64,000 nucleotides of DNA from Ruegeria sp. HKCCA6707 (GTDB lineage Bacteria > Pseudomonadota > Alphaproteobacteria > Rhodobacterales > Rhodobacteraceae). The position numbers and the translations under genes are program-made. The stretch's first letter is position 1; every line of letters begins with the position of its first letter. The DNA lies in assembly GCF_013033515.1 (NCBI RefSeq), contig NZ_WQEG01000001.1, positions 310,001 through 374,000 on the forward strand, written 5' to 3'. Positions 9,535 to 18,640 of this stretch are shown here, in pieces. The notes below the pieces were generated by a model, which saw only the letters and a program-made list of their open reading frames with translations, did not search any database and was not told where the DNA came from.

Positions 9535-11031
9535 TCAACCCTTTTTGTGATGAAAGAGGGACCGGAAAAGATCGCGGATCTCAGCACTGTCAAAGTGTTG
9601 AAAGTTCGCCATGATGCGGTTGCGTTCGACCTGCTGCTTTTGGTTCAAGACAGTGATCAACCCACCTGCGGCCAAGCTAAGCTGGACGTCATCCTGCTGC
9701 GTAGCAAAGGCCAGCAAACTGACTTGCTGTACCGAGCAGTCATTGAAATCTCCCAGGTTGTCTTGAAGTTTTTTCAAAGGCTTGATGATCGTCTTGAACG
9801 CACTTTTGTGGAAAAGCGGAGCGAAGAACTCCATCAGGTAACGCAGTTTCTTGCAACGAATGCGCAGCTCGTGGATCTGCGCATCCGGGGTTTCGGGCGT
9901 GATCGAGCGCGCCAGTTTGCACAGCTTTCGATAGCGTTTCCAGATCAGCGCGCAAGCATAGTCATAAGCCCCAAGACCCGCATTTGGACCAGGCTCAAGG
10001 TGTGTTGCATCTTCGAACAAATGTTCCAGACGCGCCATCTGGTTCGCGTATCGGGCACCACGGAGCCTGCGTTTAAGCCGTGTAAGCTCTGCCTTGCGTT
10101 CGGCCTGAAACCGGGAAAACATCTCATCAAGTCCTGCATGAAGAGAAATCGGTAGAAGATTGTAAAACAAATCCTTTTCCAACAAGTAGACATCCAAATC
10201 CCGCAACCGACCGGTCGGGGCCATAAGATCAGAAAAACACGTCTTTAGCTCTGTGGTCTGAGCTTCGGAGTAAGCACCTTTGAACAGGCTGATCACAGAA
10301 CGAATGCGCCTTAACGCGACGCGATAATCGTGCAGAAATTCAGTGTCGAGATCAGCGATCACACCAGTTTCGTTGGCGCGGGCGACCTTCAGAAAGGTGC
10401 GGATGATCTCTGTGGCGGCCTGCGCGGCTGGTTCATTGCAAGTCAATTCCACCACGGGTTTCGCCATATATGGCAGCTGTCCGGTCATAAGGGCATCAAA
10501 TAATGCTTCGACACCTGTGGCCGCACCTGCATCCGCGAACAGGGCGTTTCGGGTTTCTGCAAACGCGCGGTGATTTCCTTTGAGCCTTTGCAGATAGAGC
10601 GCCGTAACCTGAAGCTCACCGGTCGACAGCGTCAGAACCTTGCCGCGCAGCCTGGTTTTTTGCAGGTCATCCCGCAACATGAAATCGCTCTGGCGCATTT
10701 GGCCTTCTGTAATCGGTATGAGCGCACGTAACTGTGGAAACCCAACCAAGGCTTGGGCCACTTCACCATCAGGCAAGTCTTGAACGAACCGCCCCTGGCC
10801 TTTTGCATTTTGCGCGCAGGACCGGCCGGTGTTGTCAAAGAAAAGCAGGCGACCTTCGGTTTCGATCAACAACCGACCTGAGCGACGCAAGGACTGATCG
10901 TGGCAATCCAGAAGAACAAATCTGCGCTCGGGCGTCTGGTCAATAAGCTCCAACCCAGTCAGGGTTCCAGAAAGCGCCTGTTCGACCGCTCCGCCGGGCA
11001 GAACAAAGAACGACGGCGCGCCCTTCTTCAT
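9535..11031 (-). CDS. CHAD domain protein with degenerate CYTH-like N-terminus
   Basis: This 498-residue protein has a His/Arg/Lys-rich alpha-helical CHAD domain over about residues 210-498 (for example YRVALRRIRSVISLFKG and ELRIRCKKLRYLMEFFAPL), a fold that binds polyphosphate. Residues 1-200 look like a diverged CYTH barrel but lack an ExExK motif, so catalysis there is doubtful. The start has AAAAAGG seven bases upstream. The CYTH gene starts 125 bases downstream, and the two probably form one transcript. The role is likely polyphosphate granule binding or metabolism (inference). Confidence 0.82.
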   Translation of the reverse strand: MKKGAPSFFVLPGGAVEQALSGTLTGLELIDQTPERRFVLLDCHDQSLRRSGRLLIETEGRLLFFDNTGRSCAQNAKGQGRFVQDLPDGEVAQALVGFPQLRALIPITEGQMRQSDFMLRDDLQKTRLRGKVLTLSTGELQVTALYLQRLKGNHRAFAETRNALFADAGAATGVEALFDALMTGQLPYMAKPVVELTCNEPAAQAATEIIRTFLKVARANETGVIADLDTEFLHDYRVALRRIRSVISLFKGAYSEAQTTELKTCFSDLMAPTGRLRDLDVYLLEKDLFYNLLPISLHAGLDEMFSRFQAERKAELTRLKRRLRGARYANQMARLEHLFEDATHLEPGPNAGLGAYDYACALIWKRYRKLCKLARSITPETPDAQIHELRIRCKKLRYLMEFFAPLFHKSAFKTIIKPLKKLQDNLGDFNDCSVQQVSLLAFATQQDDVQLSLAAGGLITVLNQKQQVERNRIMANFQHFDSAEIRDLFRSLFHHKKG

Positions 11032-11338
11032 GACCAGCCTTTTTTCGATGTTTCGTGCTCATCATGCGCGTAGAATTCGACGTTCCTCTGAACGCAGTTA
11101 CCCTCTCCGAAAGCTCGAATTATCATAATTTTCAGCGCGTTGCCCTTCGTACGTGAGGCAGTTTTTGCTGTCTTTCTTTCCACAACCATTTTGTCACCCA
11201 CACACCCCAGTACTGACAGCTTGAGGTCATCGGAACACTCTTGAGGTCTCGATACAAGCGAAACCTGCTGCCGATCAAGCGCACGCTGAACCAACTTTGC
11301 CGGGTGACAGGGGGTGACTGCATCGCTAAGACAAAGGC
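11032..11338. other. Divergent intergenic region with a direct repeat
   Basis: This 307-base gap separates the divergently transcribed CHAD and TfoX-C genes and presumably contains both promoters. A perfect 9-base direct repeat CTTGAGGTC occurs at 11220-11228 and 11240-11248, two helical turns apart. I see no gene in it. Confidence 0.5.
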
Positions 11339-11686
11339 ATGAGCGAGCCAGTCTCTTCGATCCGCAATCTAGGCCCGGCCTTCGAACAGGCCTGTGCGCG
11401 TGCGGGCATTCACTCGGCCGAGCAATTGCGCGAGATCGGCCCGGACGCGGCTTATGCGCGTCTGCTGCAGGCCGGAACCAAGCCGCATTTCATCGGCTAC
11501 TACGTGCTTGTCATGGGGCTCCAGGGACGTCCGTGGAACGACTGCAAAGGCGAAGAGAAAAAAGCGCTGCGGCAAAGGTTTGATGCAATCAAGGCCAATA
11601 CCAGCCGCGCACCGGAAAGCCAGATGATCGCGGATCTGGATGCTGTCGGCGTGCGCGTTACAGCAGGTGACCTGAAATCGGTTTGA
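11339..11686 (+). CDS. TfoX C-terminal domain protein
   Basis: The 115-residue protein carries the TfoX_C helix-hairpin-helix-like domain: SIRNLGPAFEQACARAGI, then SAEQLREIGPDAAYARL and a GLQGRPWNDC segment. In gammaproteobacteria TfoX/Sxy activates competence genes, but short TfoX_C-only proteins are widespread in alphaproteobacteria with no proven role. It is a single gene with a terminator immediately downstream. Confidence 0.82.
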   Translation: MSEPVSSIRNLGPAFEQACARAGIHSAEQLREIGPDAAYARLLQAGTKPHFIGYYVLVMGLQGRPWNDCKGEEKKALRQRFDAIKANTSRAPESQMIADLDAVGVRVTAGDLKSV

Positions 11687-11691
11687 CCCAC

Positions 11692-11730
11692 AAAAAAGCC
11701 GCGCCTGAGATGAGACGCGGCTTTGAATTT
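11692..11730. terminator. Bidirectional Rho-independent terminator between TfoX-C gene and ndk
   Basis: A perfect 9-bp stem AAAGCCGCG (11695-11703) / CGCGGCTTT (11716-11724) sits between the convergent genes. The A-run at 11692-11697 gives six T residues for the minus-strand transcript, so termination of ndk should be strongest; the plus side ends in TTTGAATTT. Confidence 0.85.
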
Positions 11731-11744
11731 AGTTGAACGGTGGC

Positions 11745-12167
11745 TTAGCCGACCAGTTCGATGCCCGAGAAGAAATAGGCGATCTCAACCGCAGCGGTTT
11801 CAGGTGCGTCCGAACCGTGGACCGAGTTTTCGCCAACCGATTCCGCAAACTCGGCGCGGATGGTGCCGGGGGCCGCGTCTGCAGGGTTGGTTGCGCCCAT
11901 GACTTCGCGGTTCTTGGCAATGGCGCCTTCGCCTTCCAGAACCTGAACCACAACCGGGGCCGAGCACATGAATTCGCACAGTTCGTCATAGAACGGACGC
12001 TCGGCATGTACTTCGTAGAACTTGCCCGCTTGCGCTTTGGTCATGTGGATGCGCTTTTGCGCGACAATGCTCAGGCCAGCTTCTTCGAACTTGGCGTTGA
12101 TCTTGCCGGTCAGGTTGCGGCGGGTTGCATCGGGTTTGATGATCGAGAATGTGCGTTCCAGTGCCAT
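11745..12167 (-). CDS. ndk: Nucleoside-diphosphate kinase
   Basis: The 140-residue protein matches Ndk over its full length. It transfers the gamma phosphate from NTPs to NDPs through a phospho-histidine, here His117 in [12 protein letters not shown]. The N-terminal [11 protein letters not shown] and the late [10 protein letters not shown] motifs are intact. GGAGAGG precedes the start by five bases. It is monocistronic as far as the sequence shows. Confidence 0.97.
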   Translation of the reverse strand: MALERTFSIIKPDATRRNLTGKINAKFEEAGLSIVAQKRIHMTKAQAGKFYEVHAERPFYDELCEFMCSAPVVVQVLEGEGAIAKNREVMGATNPADAAPGTIRAEFAESVGENSVHGSDAPETAAVEIAYFFSGIELVG

Positions 12168-12270
12168 GTCGGCCTCTCCTTACAATGTGGCGCGCCACCC
12201 GCGCCGAAATCCATCGCGCGCCGCCTAACATGGTCTGTGCGTCAAGAAAAGTAGAATGATGCCTTTGCAC

Positions 12271-13473
12271 TCAGATCGCGTCAAGCAACGGGTCCACACG
12301 GTCGACATGACGCACATAAAGCACCGCCAGAAGGCCAGCAAAACTGCAGCCGCACATCATGCCAAGCACCAAGTATGGGCCGTTTTCAGGGCTGACAAAA
12401 GCCCCCGTCACCGAGGTCAGGATCGCCCCCAATGCCACAACCATCGCACCCGAAAGACCGGCGGCGCTGCCTGCGAGTTTTGGGCGCACTGACATCACCC
12501 CGGCCGAGGCATTGGCATTGGTCAGCCCGTTGCCGAAACCGACGCATATGGCGGACCCAAAGAACACCCAGACCGAGCCCATCCCAGCCAGGAACAGAAG
12601 CAAGCCGCAAAGCGGCCCGATCGAGGCGACGATCCGCCCGATCAGGATCATCGTGGTCAGGCGGGTGCGTGCGGCAATTTTGCCAGTGACAAAGTTGCCC
12701 ACCATGAACCCACCGGTGATGATGCCGATGCCAAGGCCCAACATCGCCGGGCTCAGATCGAACCAGGCCGCCGCAACCAATGGCGCGCCGGTGATAAAGC
12801 TGAAGAACCCGCCAATCGAAAACGCAGCGCACAGGGCATAGCCCCAAAACCGTCTGGCGCGAAACAAGTGTGGGTATTCTCGCGTCTGCGCGGAAAAGGT
12901 CAATGCACGGTTGATATTTGTCTCACCCATGTCGAGCCAAAGCAGGGTCAGCACCCCTGCCCCCAGCAGCGCATAGAGAACGAACCCCGCGCGCCATCCG
13001 AACAGCATGTCCAGTGCGCCGCCCAACATTGGCCCCAACATCGGGGCCAGCGCCATGGCCATCGCGATATAGCCCAGCTTGCTGGCGGCTTCGTTTGGTG
13101 GAAAGCGATCGCGGATCGACGCGCTGGACAGGACCGACCCGGCCACGACAACCGCTTGCACCAAACGGAACCCGAGAAACAGCCAGATCGACTCGGCCAG
13201 CACACAGCCAACGGATGCGATCACAAAAATCGTCATGCAGATCAGCAAGACAGGCCTGCGACCGAACCGGTCCGACAGTGGCCCCAATATCAATTGCAAT
13301 ACAGCCGAGACCGCCAGATACCCGGCAACGGCCAGGTTCACCAAACCATAGTCCACCGCGAAATCTTGGCTCATATGCGCAAGTGACGGCAGGAACATGT
13401 TCAGCGTCAGAACGGAAAGCCCTGTGGCAAAGATAAGCGTGATCAAATGTGGGGGCGTCTTGGCCGCGCGCAT
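12271..13473 (-). CDS. Bcr/CflA-type MFS drug exporter
   Basis: The 400-residue protein has about twelve hydrophobic helices and the drug:H+ antiporter signature LGPLSDRFGRRPVLL between helices 2 and 3, with N-terminal FLPSLAHMSQDF typical of Bcr/CflA transporters. An in-frame ATG at 13560 exists, but the 29 added residues are not hydrophobic or family-like, so the ATG at 13473 is preferred. Substrates such as bicyclomycin or chloramphenicol are known for relatives only. Confidence 0.87.
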   Translation of the reverse strand: MRAAKTPPHLITLIFATGLSVLTLNMFLPSLAHMSQDFAVDYGLVNLAVAGYLAVSAVLQLILGPLSDRFGRRPVLLICMTIFVIASVGCVLAESIWLFLGFRLVQAVVVAGSVLSSASIRDRFPPNEAASKLGYIAMAMALAPMLGPMLGGALDMLFGWRAGFVLYALLGAGVLTLLWLDMGETNINRALTFSAQTREYPHLFRARRFWGYALCAAFSIGGFFSFITGAPLVAAAWFDLSPAMLGLGIGIITGGFMVGNFVTGKIAARTRLTTMILIGRIVASIGPLCGLLLFLAGMGSVWVFFGSAICVGFGNGLTNANASAGVMSVRPKLAGSAAGLSGAMVVALGAILTSVTGAFVSPENGPYLVLGMMCGCSFAGLLAVLYVRHVDRVDPLLDAI

Positions 13474-13580
13474 GTCTTTACCGTCTTTGAAATGCAAACG
13501 ACACCGCGCTAGCACATTGCCTGGGCAAGGGCCATGCCAAGCCGCTGGCGGCGGCATCACGGCTCTGCTATGAGCGCCTC

Positions 13581-15431
13581 ATGTTACGGATCGAAAACAT
13601 CACCTATGCGGTTGAAGGCCGCCCGCTTTTTGAAGCTGCCAGTGCAACCATCCCAGATGGGCACAAGGTGGGTCTAGTGGGCCGCAACGGCACCGGGAAA
13701 ACTACCCTGTTCCGGCTGATCCGGGGTGAGCTGGCGCTGGAATCGGGCTCGATCTCGATCCCCAGACGCGCGCGGATTGGTGGCGTCGCGCAAGAGGTGC
13801 CCTCGTCTGAGGTCTCGCTGATCAATACCGTTCTGGCCGCCGATACCGAGCGCAGCGCGCTGATGGCCGAGGCCGAGACCGCCGAAGACCCCGACCGCAT
13901 AGCCGAGATCCAGACCCGTCTGGCCGATATCGACGCTTGGTCAGCGGAGGCGCGCGCGGCCTCGATCCTCAAAGGGCTGGGCTTTGACGATGCCGATCAA
14001 CTACGCCCCTGTTCCGATTTCTCGGGCGGGTGGCGGATGCGGGTTGCGCTGGCGGCGGTGCTGTTTTCTCAGCCCGATCTGCTGCTGCTGGACGAACCGA
14101 CCAACTATCTGGACCTTGAAGGCGCGTTATGGCTAGAGAGTTATCTGGCCAAATATCCCCACACGGTTATCATCATCAGCCACGACCGCGGGCTGTTGAA
14201 CCGGGCTGTCGGCTCGATCCTGCATCTGGAAGACCGAAAACTGAGCTATTACGCGGTGCCCTATGACAAATTCGCCGAACGCCGCGCCGAACGTCTGGCG
14301 CAGGCGGAATCGGAAAACGCCAAGGCCAAGGCCCGCATCGCGCATCTGCAAAGCTTTGTGGACCGCTTCCGGTTTAAGGCGTCAAAGGCTGTGCAGGCCC
14401 AATCGCGCCTGAAGATGATTGAACGCATCCAACTGGTTTCAACCCCGCAAGAGGCCGCCTTGCGTGCCTTTTCCTTCCCCGAGCCCGAGGAACTGTCGCC
14501 GCCCATCATCCAGATCGAAGGTGGCGTAACAGGCTATGGCGAGACCGAGGTGCTGCGCCGCCTGAATCTGCGCATTGATCAGGATGACCGGATCGCGCTT
14601 TTGGGTAAAAACGGTCAGGGCAAATCGACCCTGTCCAAGCTGCTCTCGGACCGCCTGCCCTTGATGGCGGGCAAGATGAACCGGTCGAACAAGCTGCGCA
14701 TCGGTTATTTCGCGCAGCATCAGGTGGATGAGCTTTATGTGGACGAAACGCCCCTGGACCACCTGCGCCGGTTGCGACCGGACGAGGCGCCGGGCAAATG
14801 GCGGTCGCGTCTGGCCGGTTTCGGGCTGAATGCGGATCAGGCCGAGACCGAGGTCGGGCGGCTGTCTGGTGGGCAAAAGGCACGTCTGTCACTGCTGCTG
14901 GCCACCATTGACGCGCCGCATATGCTGATCTTGGACGAACCGACGAACCACCTCGACATCGAAAGCCGCGAGGCGCTGGTCGAAGCGCTGACGGCCTATT
15001 CCGGTGCAGTGGTTCTGGTAAGTCACGACATGCATCTGCTGTCGCTCGTGGCAGACCGGCTGTGGCTGGTCTCGGATGGAACGGTGAAGCCGTTTGAACA
15101 GGATCTGGAGGCCTATCGCGCTCTGTTATTGGCGCGGGACAAACCCGTTAAAACTAAACCGCAGGCAACCAAACCCAAGCGCCCGTCGCGTGATGCGGTT
15201 CTGGCCCTGCGCGCTGATTTGCGCAAATGCGAGGACCGGATCGAAAAGCTGACCGATATGCATGACAAACTGTCGGCCAAACTGGCAGACCCGGCCTTGT
15301 ACGCAGACGACCGGATCAATGATCTGGAGACCTGGAACCGCAAATTCGCCGAGGTTGTCGAAGCCATGCAAAAAGCAGAAGCGCTGTGGGTCGCCGCAGC
15401 CGAGCGCCTGGAGGCGGCCGAAACCGCATGA
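13581..15431 (+). CDS. ABC-F family ATPase (YheS/Uup-like)
   Basis: The 616-residue soluble protein has two ABC domains: Walker A GRNGTGKTT with signature SGGWRMRVAL in the first half, and GKNGQGKST with SGGQKARLSL in the second, both with LDEPTN Walker B motifs. A charged linker separates them and a C-terminal coiled coil (about 545-615) follows. ABC-F proteins bind the ribosomal E site and relieve stalling. Coiled-coil tail and length suggest the YheS or Uup branch. It overlaps the next gene by four bases and heads a three-gene operon. Confidence 0.92.
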   Translation: MLRIENITYAVEGRPLFEAASATIPDGHKVGLVGRNGTGKTTLFRLIRGELALESGSISIPRRARIGGVAQEVPSSEVSLINTVLAADTERSALMAEAETAEDPDRIAEIQTRLADIDAWSAEARAASILKGLGFDDADQLRPCSDFSGGWRMRVALAAVLFSQPDLLLLDEPTNYLDLEGALWLESYLAKYPHTVIIISHDRGLLNRAVGSILHLEDRKLSYYAVPYDKFAERRAERLAQAESENAKAKARIAHLQSFVDRFRFKASKAVQAQSRLKMIERIQLVSTPQEAALRAFSFPEPEELSPPIIQIEGGVTGYGETEVLRRLNLRIDQDDRIALLGKNGQGKSTLSKLLSDRLPLMAGKMNRSNKLRIGYFAQHQVDELYVDETPLDHLRRLRPDEAPGKWRSRLAGFGLNADQAETEVGRLSGGQKARLSLLLATIDAPHMLILDEPTNHLDIESREALVEALTAYSGAVVLVSHDMHLLSLVADRLWLVSDGTVKPFEQDLEAYRALLLARDKPVKTKPQATKPKRPSRDAVLALRADLRKCEDRIEKLTDMHDKLSAKLADPALYADDRINDLETWNRKFAEVVEAMQKAEALWVAAAERLEAAETA

Positions 15432-15820
15432 GCCAACCGGTCAAAGACACAAGCGCCATGATCACCGGCATGCGCCCCGCCCTTCAACCTGACAGGTTTG
15501 CCTTTGTCCGATGGCCCGACGGGACACCCTGGCCGGACGGCACTCGGGCCAGCTGTGTTGAGGAGGAAGGCCTGTCGCTGATTGTTCCGATCAGCGCCGC
15601 GCCGGAAGACGCCGTTGCCATGCGATGCATCACCTTGCAGGTTCATTCCTCGCTGGAAGGTGTCGGGCTGACCGCAGCCGTTTCGAACGCTCTGGCACAG
15701 GCGAATATCCCTGCCAACATGGTCGCCGGGTTTCACCATGATCACGTATACGTCCCCGCGGATCAGGCAGAGGACGCTCTACGCGTCCTTGTCCAGTTGC
15801 AACGCAGTGCCGCGCCATGA
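15428..15820 (+). CDS. ACT-like domain protein (DUF2241 type)
   Basis: The 130-residue protein carries two tandem ACT-like modules, with CVEEEGLSLIVPI in the first and the regulatory-type LEGVGLTAAVSNALAQANI segment in the second. Such stand-alone ACT proteins probably bind small metabolites, perhaps amino acids; function is not established. The ATG at 15428 overlaps the ABC-F stop (ATGA), and its own stop overlaps the MarC start in the same manner, so the three genes are translationally coupled. Confidence 0.8.
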   Translation: MSQPVKDTSAMITGMRPALQPDRFAFVRWPDGTPWPDGTRASCVEEEGLSLIVPISAAPEDAVAMRCITLQVHSSLEGVGLTAAVSNALAQANIPANMVAGFHHDHVYVPADQAEDALRVLVQLQRSAAP

Positions 15821-16437
15821 TTGATGCCGCCTTTTTCATAACCGCCTTTACCACTATGTTCGTGGTGATCGACCCGTTTGGAACAACGCCGATCTTTGTT
15901 GCGCTGACCCAGGATCTGGACGCGGCGACCCGGCGTAAAATCGCGATCCGCAGCTGTCTGACCGCCGCCTGCATCCTGATCGCCTTTGCGGCCTTTGGTG
16001 AGGCAGTGCTGGGTTTTGTCGGCATCTCGATGCCTGCTTTCCGCGTGGCGGGGGGTGCATTGCTGTTCCTGACCGCGCTCGACATGCTGTTTGAACGCCG
16101 CACCAAGCGACGCGAAAACCGGGCCGAGGAAGAGGACCACCCTGATCCGTCTGTTTTCCCGCTGGCCATCCCGCTGATTGCAGGCCCCGGCTCGATTGCT
16201 ACGATCATTCTGCTGGCCGGGCAAAACCCCGGGATACAGGGCATAGCCGCTGCCTGCGCCGTAATGCTGGCGGTGATGACAGTGGTCTTGATGTTCTTTC
16301 TTATGGGAGGGCTGATCGGTCGACTGCTGGGCAAAACCGGTCTGAATGTGCTGACCCGGCTTCTGGGCATGTTGCTGGCCGCGCTTTCGGTGCAATTCAT
16401 CCTGGATGGCCTCAAGGCCTTTGGATTTGCATCGTAA
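15817..16437 (+). CDS. MarC family integral membrane protein
   Basis: The 206-residue protein has six predicted helices and the family hallmarks FVVIDPFGTTPIFVALT near the N-terminus and LAIPLIAGPGSIATII in the middle. MarC/YchE/YhgN proteins are inner-membrane proteins of unknown transport role; the old link to multiple antibiotic resistance has been withdrawn in the literature. The start overlaps the ACT gene. Confidence 0.9.
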   Translation: MIDAAFFITAFTTMFVVIDPFGTTPIFVALTQDLDAATRRKIAIRSCLTAACILIAFAAFGEAVLGFVGISMPAFRVAGGALLFLTALDMLFERRTKRRENRAEEEDHPDPSVFPLAIPLIAGPGSIATIILLAGQNPGIQGIAAACAVMLAVMTVVLMFFLMGGLIGRLLGKTGLNVLTRLLGMLLAALSVQFILDGLKAFGFAS

Positions 16438-16478
16438 ATCCCCATATTGGGTTTGGTAGACAAGGTTCAGGTGACGAC

Positions 16479-17060
16479 ATGGATGGCGACAGTATTGCAC
16501 GTTTGGCCTATTTGGGATTGCTGGGTGCTGCAATCGTGGCCTGGTTCATCTCTCAAAACCGTCAGCCGTTGAACAAGACCATGCAACAGGCGATGGCCTG
16601 GGTGTTTATCTTTATTGGCGTTGTCGCCGTCTATGGGCTGTGGGAGGACATCCAGAACACCGTCGGCCCTGCGCCTCAGATGGCCGTCACAGACAATTCG
16701 ATCGAGGTTCCGCGCGCGCGAGACGGGCATTACTATCTACCCATCGTGGTCAATGGTGAGCCGATCACCTTCATGGTAGACACCGGTGCCAGCCAGATCG
16801 TACTGAGCGCCGAAGACGCAGTCCGCGTTGGCATCGACCCCGATCAGCAGAACTATTTTGGCCGGGCGTCGACCGCAAACGGAGTGGTGCGCACTGCACC
16901 CGTGCGGCTGGACAGCCTGGTGCTGGGCCCGATCACCGATACCAATGTTTCGGCCTGGATCAACGAAGGGCAGATGGATCAATCCCTGCTGGGCATGGAA
17001 TACCTGCAACGGTTCTCGAACATCCAATTCTCGGACGGGCGCCTGACCTTGTCGCGCTAG
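16479..17060 (+). CDS. Membrane-anchored retropepsin-like aspartic protease (TIGR02281 type)
   Basis: The 193-residue protein has two N-terminal helices (about 6-24 and 38-56) and then a clan AA aspartic protease domain with the single catalytic motif MVDTGASQIVLS near residue 103 and a downstream SLLGMEYLQRF flap-side motif. As a half-size protease it must dimerise. Proteins of this group sit in the periplasm on the inner membrane; natural substrates are unknown. Confidence 0.85.
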   Translation: MDGDSIARLAYLGLLGAAIVAWFISQNRQPLNKTMQQAMAWVFIFIGVVAVYGLWEDIQNTVGPAPQMAVTDNSIEVPRARDGHYYLPIVVNGEPITFMVDTGASQIVLSAEDAVRVGIDPDQQNYFGRASTANGVVRTAPVRLDSLVLGPITDTNVSAWINEGQMDQSLLGMEYLQRFSNIQFSDGRLTLSR

Positions 17061-17083
17061 GCCGCATTTGTGCATCAGCACAA

Positions 17084-17112
17084 TTGAGAACAAATAAAGA
17101 ACATGTTAGTAT
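17084..17112 (+). promoter_or_regulatory. LexA box within a sigma70-like promoter of the ImuA-like gene
   Basis: GAACAAATAAAGAAC (17088-17102) is a perfect alphaproteobacterial SOS box, GAAC-N7-GAAC. It lies inside a candidate promoter TTGAGA (17084-17089), 17-base spacer, TAGTAT (17107-17112), so LexA would block RNA polymerase. The expected transcription start falls at or next to the ATG at 17119. Confidence 0.8.
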
Positions 17113-17118
17113 CACAGC

Positions 17119-17739
17119 ATGTCGACACAGCTTTTGGGCCGCAAACCCGCGCGTGCTGCGCCGGGGCTCAACCTTCATCCGCAAATCACCCTGCAACTGG
17201 GCCGCGTACACGAAGCCTGCGGCCCGGCCCGGCGCAGTTTTGCCCTATGGCTGGCTGGTCAGGCGCAGGGGCCGGTGCTGTGGATATCCCCAGCCTGGGA
17301 GGTCAGCCGCCTGAACCCTATCGGGATGATGCCTTTTGCCGATCCTGCACGGTTTCTACTGGTCCGCCCCACCCGCTCCGAGGATCTACTGTGGTGTATG
17401 GAAGAGGCCTTGCGCAGTGGGGCCGCCCCCGTGGTCATCGCCGATCTACCCGGTGCGCCGGGCCTCACCCCGATCCGGCGGCTGCATCTGGCCGCGGAAC
17501 AGGCGGGCACAATGACACGCCCCCCTTTGGGGCTTGTGCTGACCCCCGAAGAGGGCGGCGCGCAAGGGGTTGAGACACGCTGGCATATGGCCCCGACCTA
17601 TCAGGATAAAGCCCCAAGCTGGATCCTGAGCCGACGCCGCGCCCGCGCCCTGCCGCCGGTCAGTTGGCAGGCCACCCAGACCGAGGCGCGCGCCGAGTTG
17701 ACCCTGCAAAAAGTCAACACCAAAGACACAACCGAGTGA
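17119..17739 (+). CDS. ImuA-like protein, probable SOS-induced
   Basis: The 206-residue protein resembles ImuA, the RecA-like accessory factor of the ImuA-ImuB-DnaE2 mutasome, especially in RSEDLLWCMEEALRSGAAPVVI and LTPIRRLHLAAEQAG. No Walker A is evident. The upstream LexA box supports DNA-damage control. There is no Shine-Dalgarno sequence near the ATG, so the mRNA may be leaderless. Unlike the usual imuA-imuB-dnaE2 cassette, the next gene encodes a YceI protein 225 bases away, so this copy is an orphan here. Confidence 0.72.
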   Translation: MSTQLLGRKPARAAPGLNLHPQITLQLGRVHEACGPARRSFALWLAGQAQGPVLWISPAWEVSRLNPIGMMPFADPARFLLVRPTRSEDLLWCMEEALRSGAAPVVIADLPGAPGLTPIRRLHLAAEQAGTMTRPPLGLVLTPEEGGAQGVETRWHMAPTYQDKAPSWILSRRRARALPPVSWQATQTEARAELTLQKVNTKDTTE

Positions 17740-17964
17740 TAAAATCCGCATCACATCACTTGTGATTGGTCTGCAATCACACAGCGCCTTACGCTTCCCT
17801 GATCGCAGAATTGCCACCTGGTCGGAATGATCGGTGAATAGAAACACGCCATCGCGTGTTAACCGAACATTACGCCCTTTGCGCTTACAAAGGCCGTGCG
17901 GATCAGGGCAAAACACGGCCTTGACCACGCGCCCAAAGGGACAGCCTTGGCAGAAGGAATGGAT

Positions 17965-18561
17965 ATGACGGCATTCACCCGACGCAGTCTGATTGCAGCA
18001 TTCGCCGCCTGGCCCGTGGTTGGCCTGGCGCAAACCGCGTTGATTCCCTATGTGCTGTCGCCCAAAGGAACATCGGTGGGCTTCACCTTTGATCTGTCTG
18101 GCGTGGCGCAATCCGGCACCATGCCCATACAATCGGCTCTTATCCATCTGGACACCAAGCGCCTGCAAAACAGCGTGGTGGATGTTGTTCTGAACGTCGC
18201 AGATGCCCGCACCAAGCTGCCCTTTGCGCGCGCCCCGATGCTTGGTGAAAGCGTGTTGAATGCGGGCAATCATCCCACCATCCGTTTTAGATCGACCAAA
18301 ATTCAGCTGGGGCCCAACGGACGGATCTCGGAAGGAGCAAAGATCACCGGCGACCTGACCGTGCGTGGTGTTACCATGCCCGTGACCCTGGATGCGGCGC
18401 TCTATCGTCGCCCCGGAAGCGCACCGGATGATCTGGACAATCTCTCTATTCGCCTGAGAGGCGCACTGGATCGTCATAGATATGGTGCGTCGGGCTATCC
18501 TGATCTGGTGGACGACATTGTTGGCCTCGACATTCGCGCACAGATCATTCGCGACAAATGA
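17965..18561 (+). CDS. YceI family periplasmic protein
   Basis: The 198-residue protein has an N-terminal signal with twin arginines (FTRRSLIAAFAAWPVVGLAQ), then a YceI lipocalin-like barrel: STKIQLGPNG, ITGDLTVRGVTMPVTLD and a C-terminal DIVGLDIRAQII. YceI proteins bind polyisoprenoid or amphiphilic ligands in the periplasm. AGAAGGA is placed six bases before the ATG at 17965; the upstream ATGs at 17896 and 17959 are less likely. A role in stress or respiratory quinone handling is only a family-level possibility. Confidence 0.87.
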   Translation: MTAFTRRSLIAAFAAWPVVGLAQTALIPYVLSPKGTSVGFTFDLSGVAQSGTMPIQSALIHLDTKRLQNSVVDVVLNVADARTKLPFARAPMLGESVLNAGNHPTIRFRSTKIQLGPNGRISEGAKITGDLTVRGVTMPVTLDAALYRRPGSAPDDLDNLSIRLRGALDRHRYGASGYPDLVDDIVGLDIRAQIIRDK

Positions 18562-18640
18562 TACAGAAAGACAAAAAACGACGCTCAGGCGTCGAATAGT
18601 CGCGCGCATAACCTGACGATTGGATCAATCTGGGCCCGTT

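Noticed and set aside
11083-11094. GTTC-CTCT-GAAC dyad upstream of the CHAD gene as an SOS box
   Set aside because: Alphaproteobacterial LexA sites are direct repeats with a seven-base spacer; this inverted four-base spacing does not match.
11028-11294. 88-residue minus-strand open frame upstream of the CHAD gene
   Set aside because: It covers the probable promoter region, has no domain, and overlaps the CHAD start.
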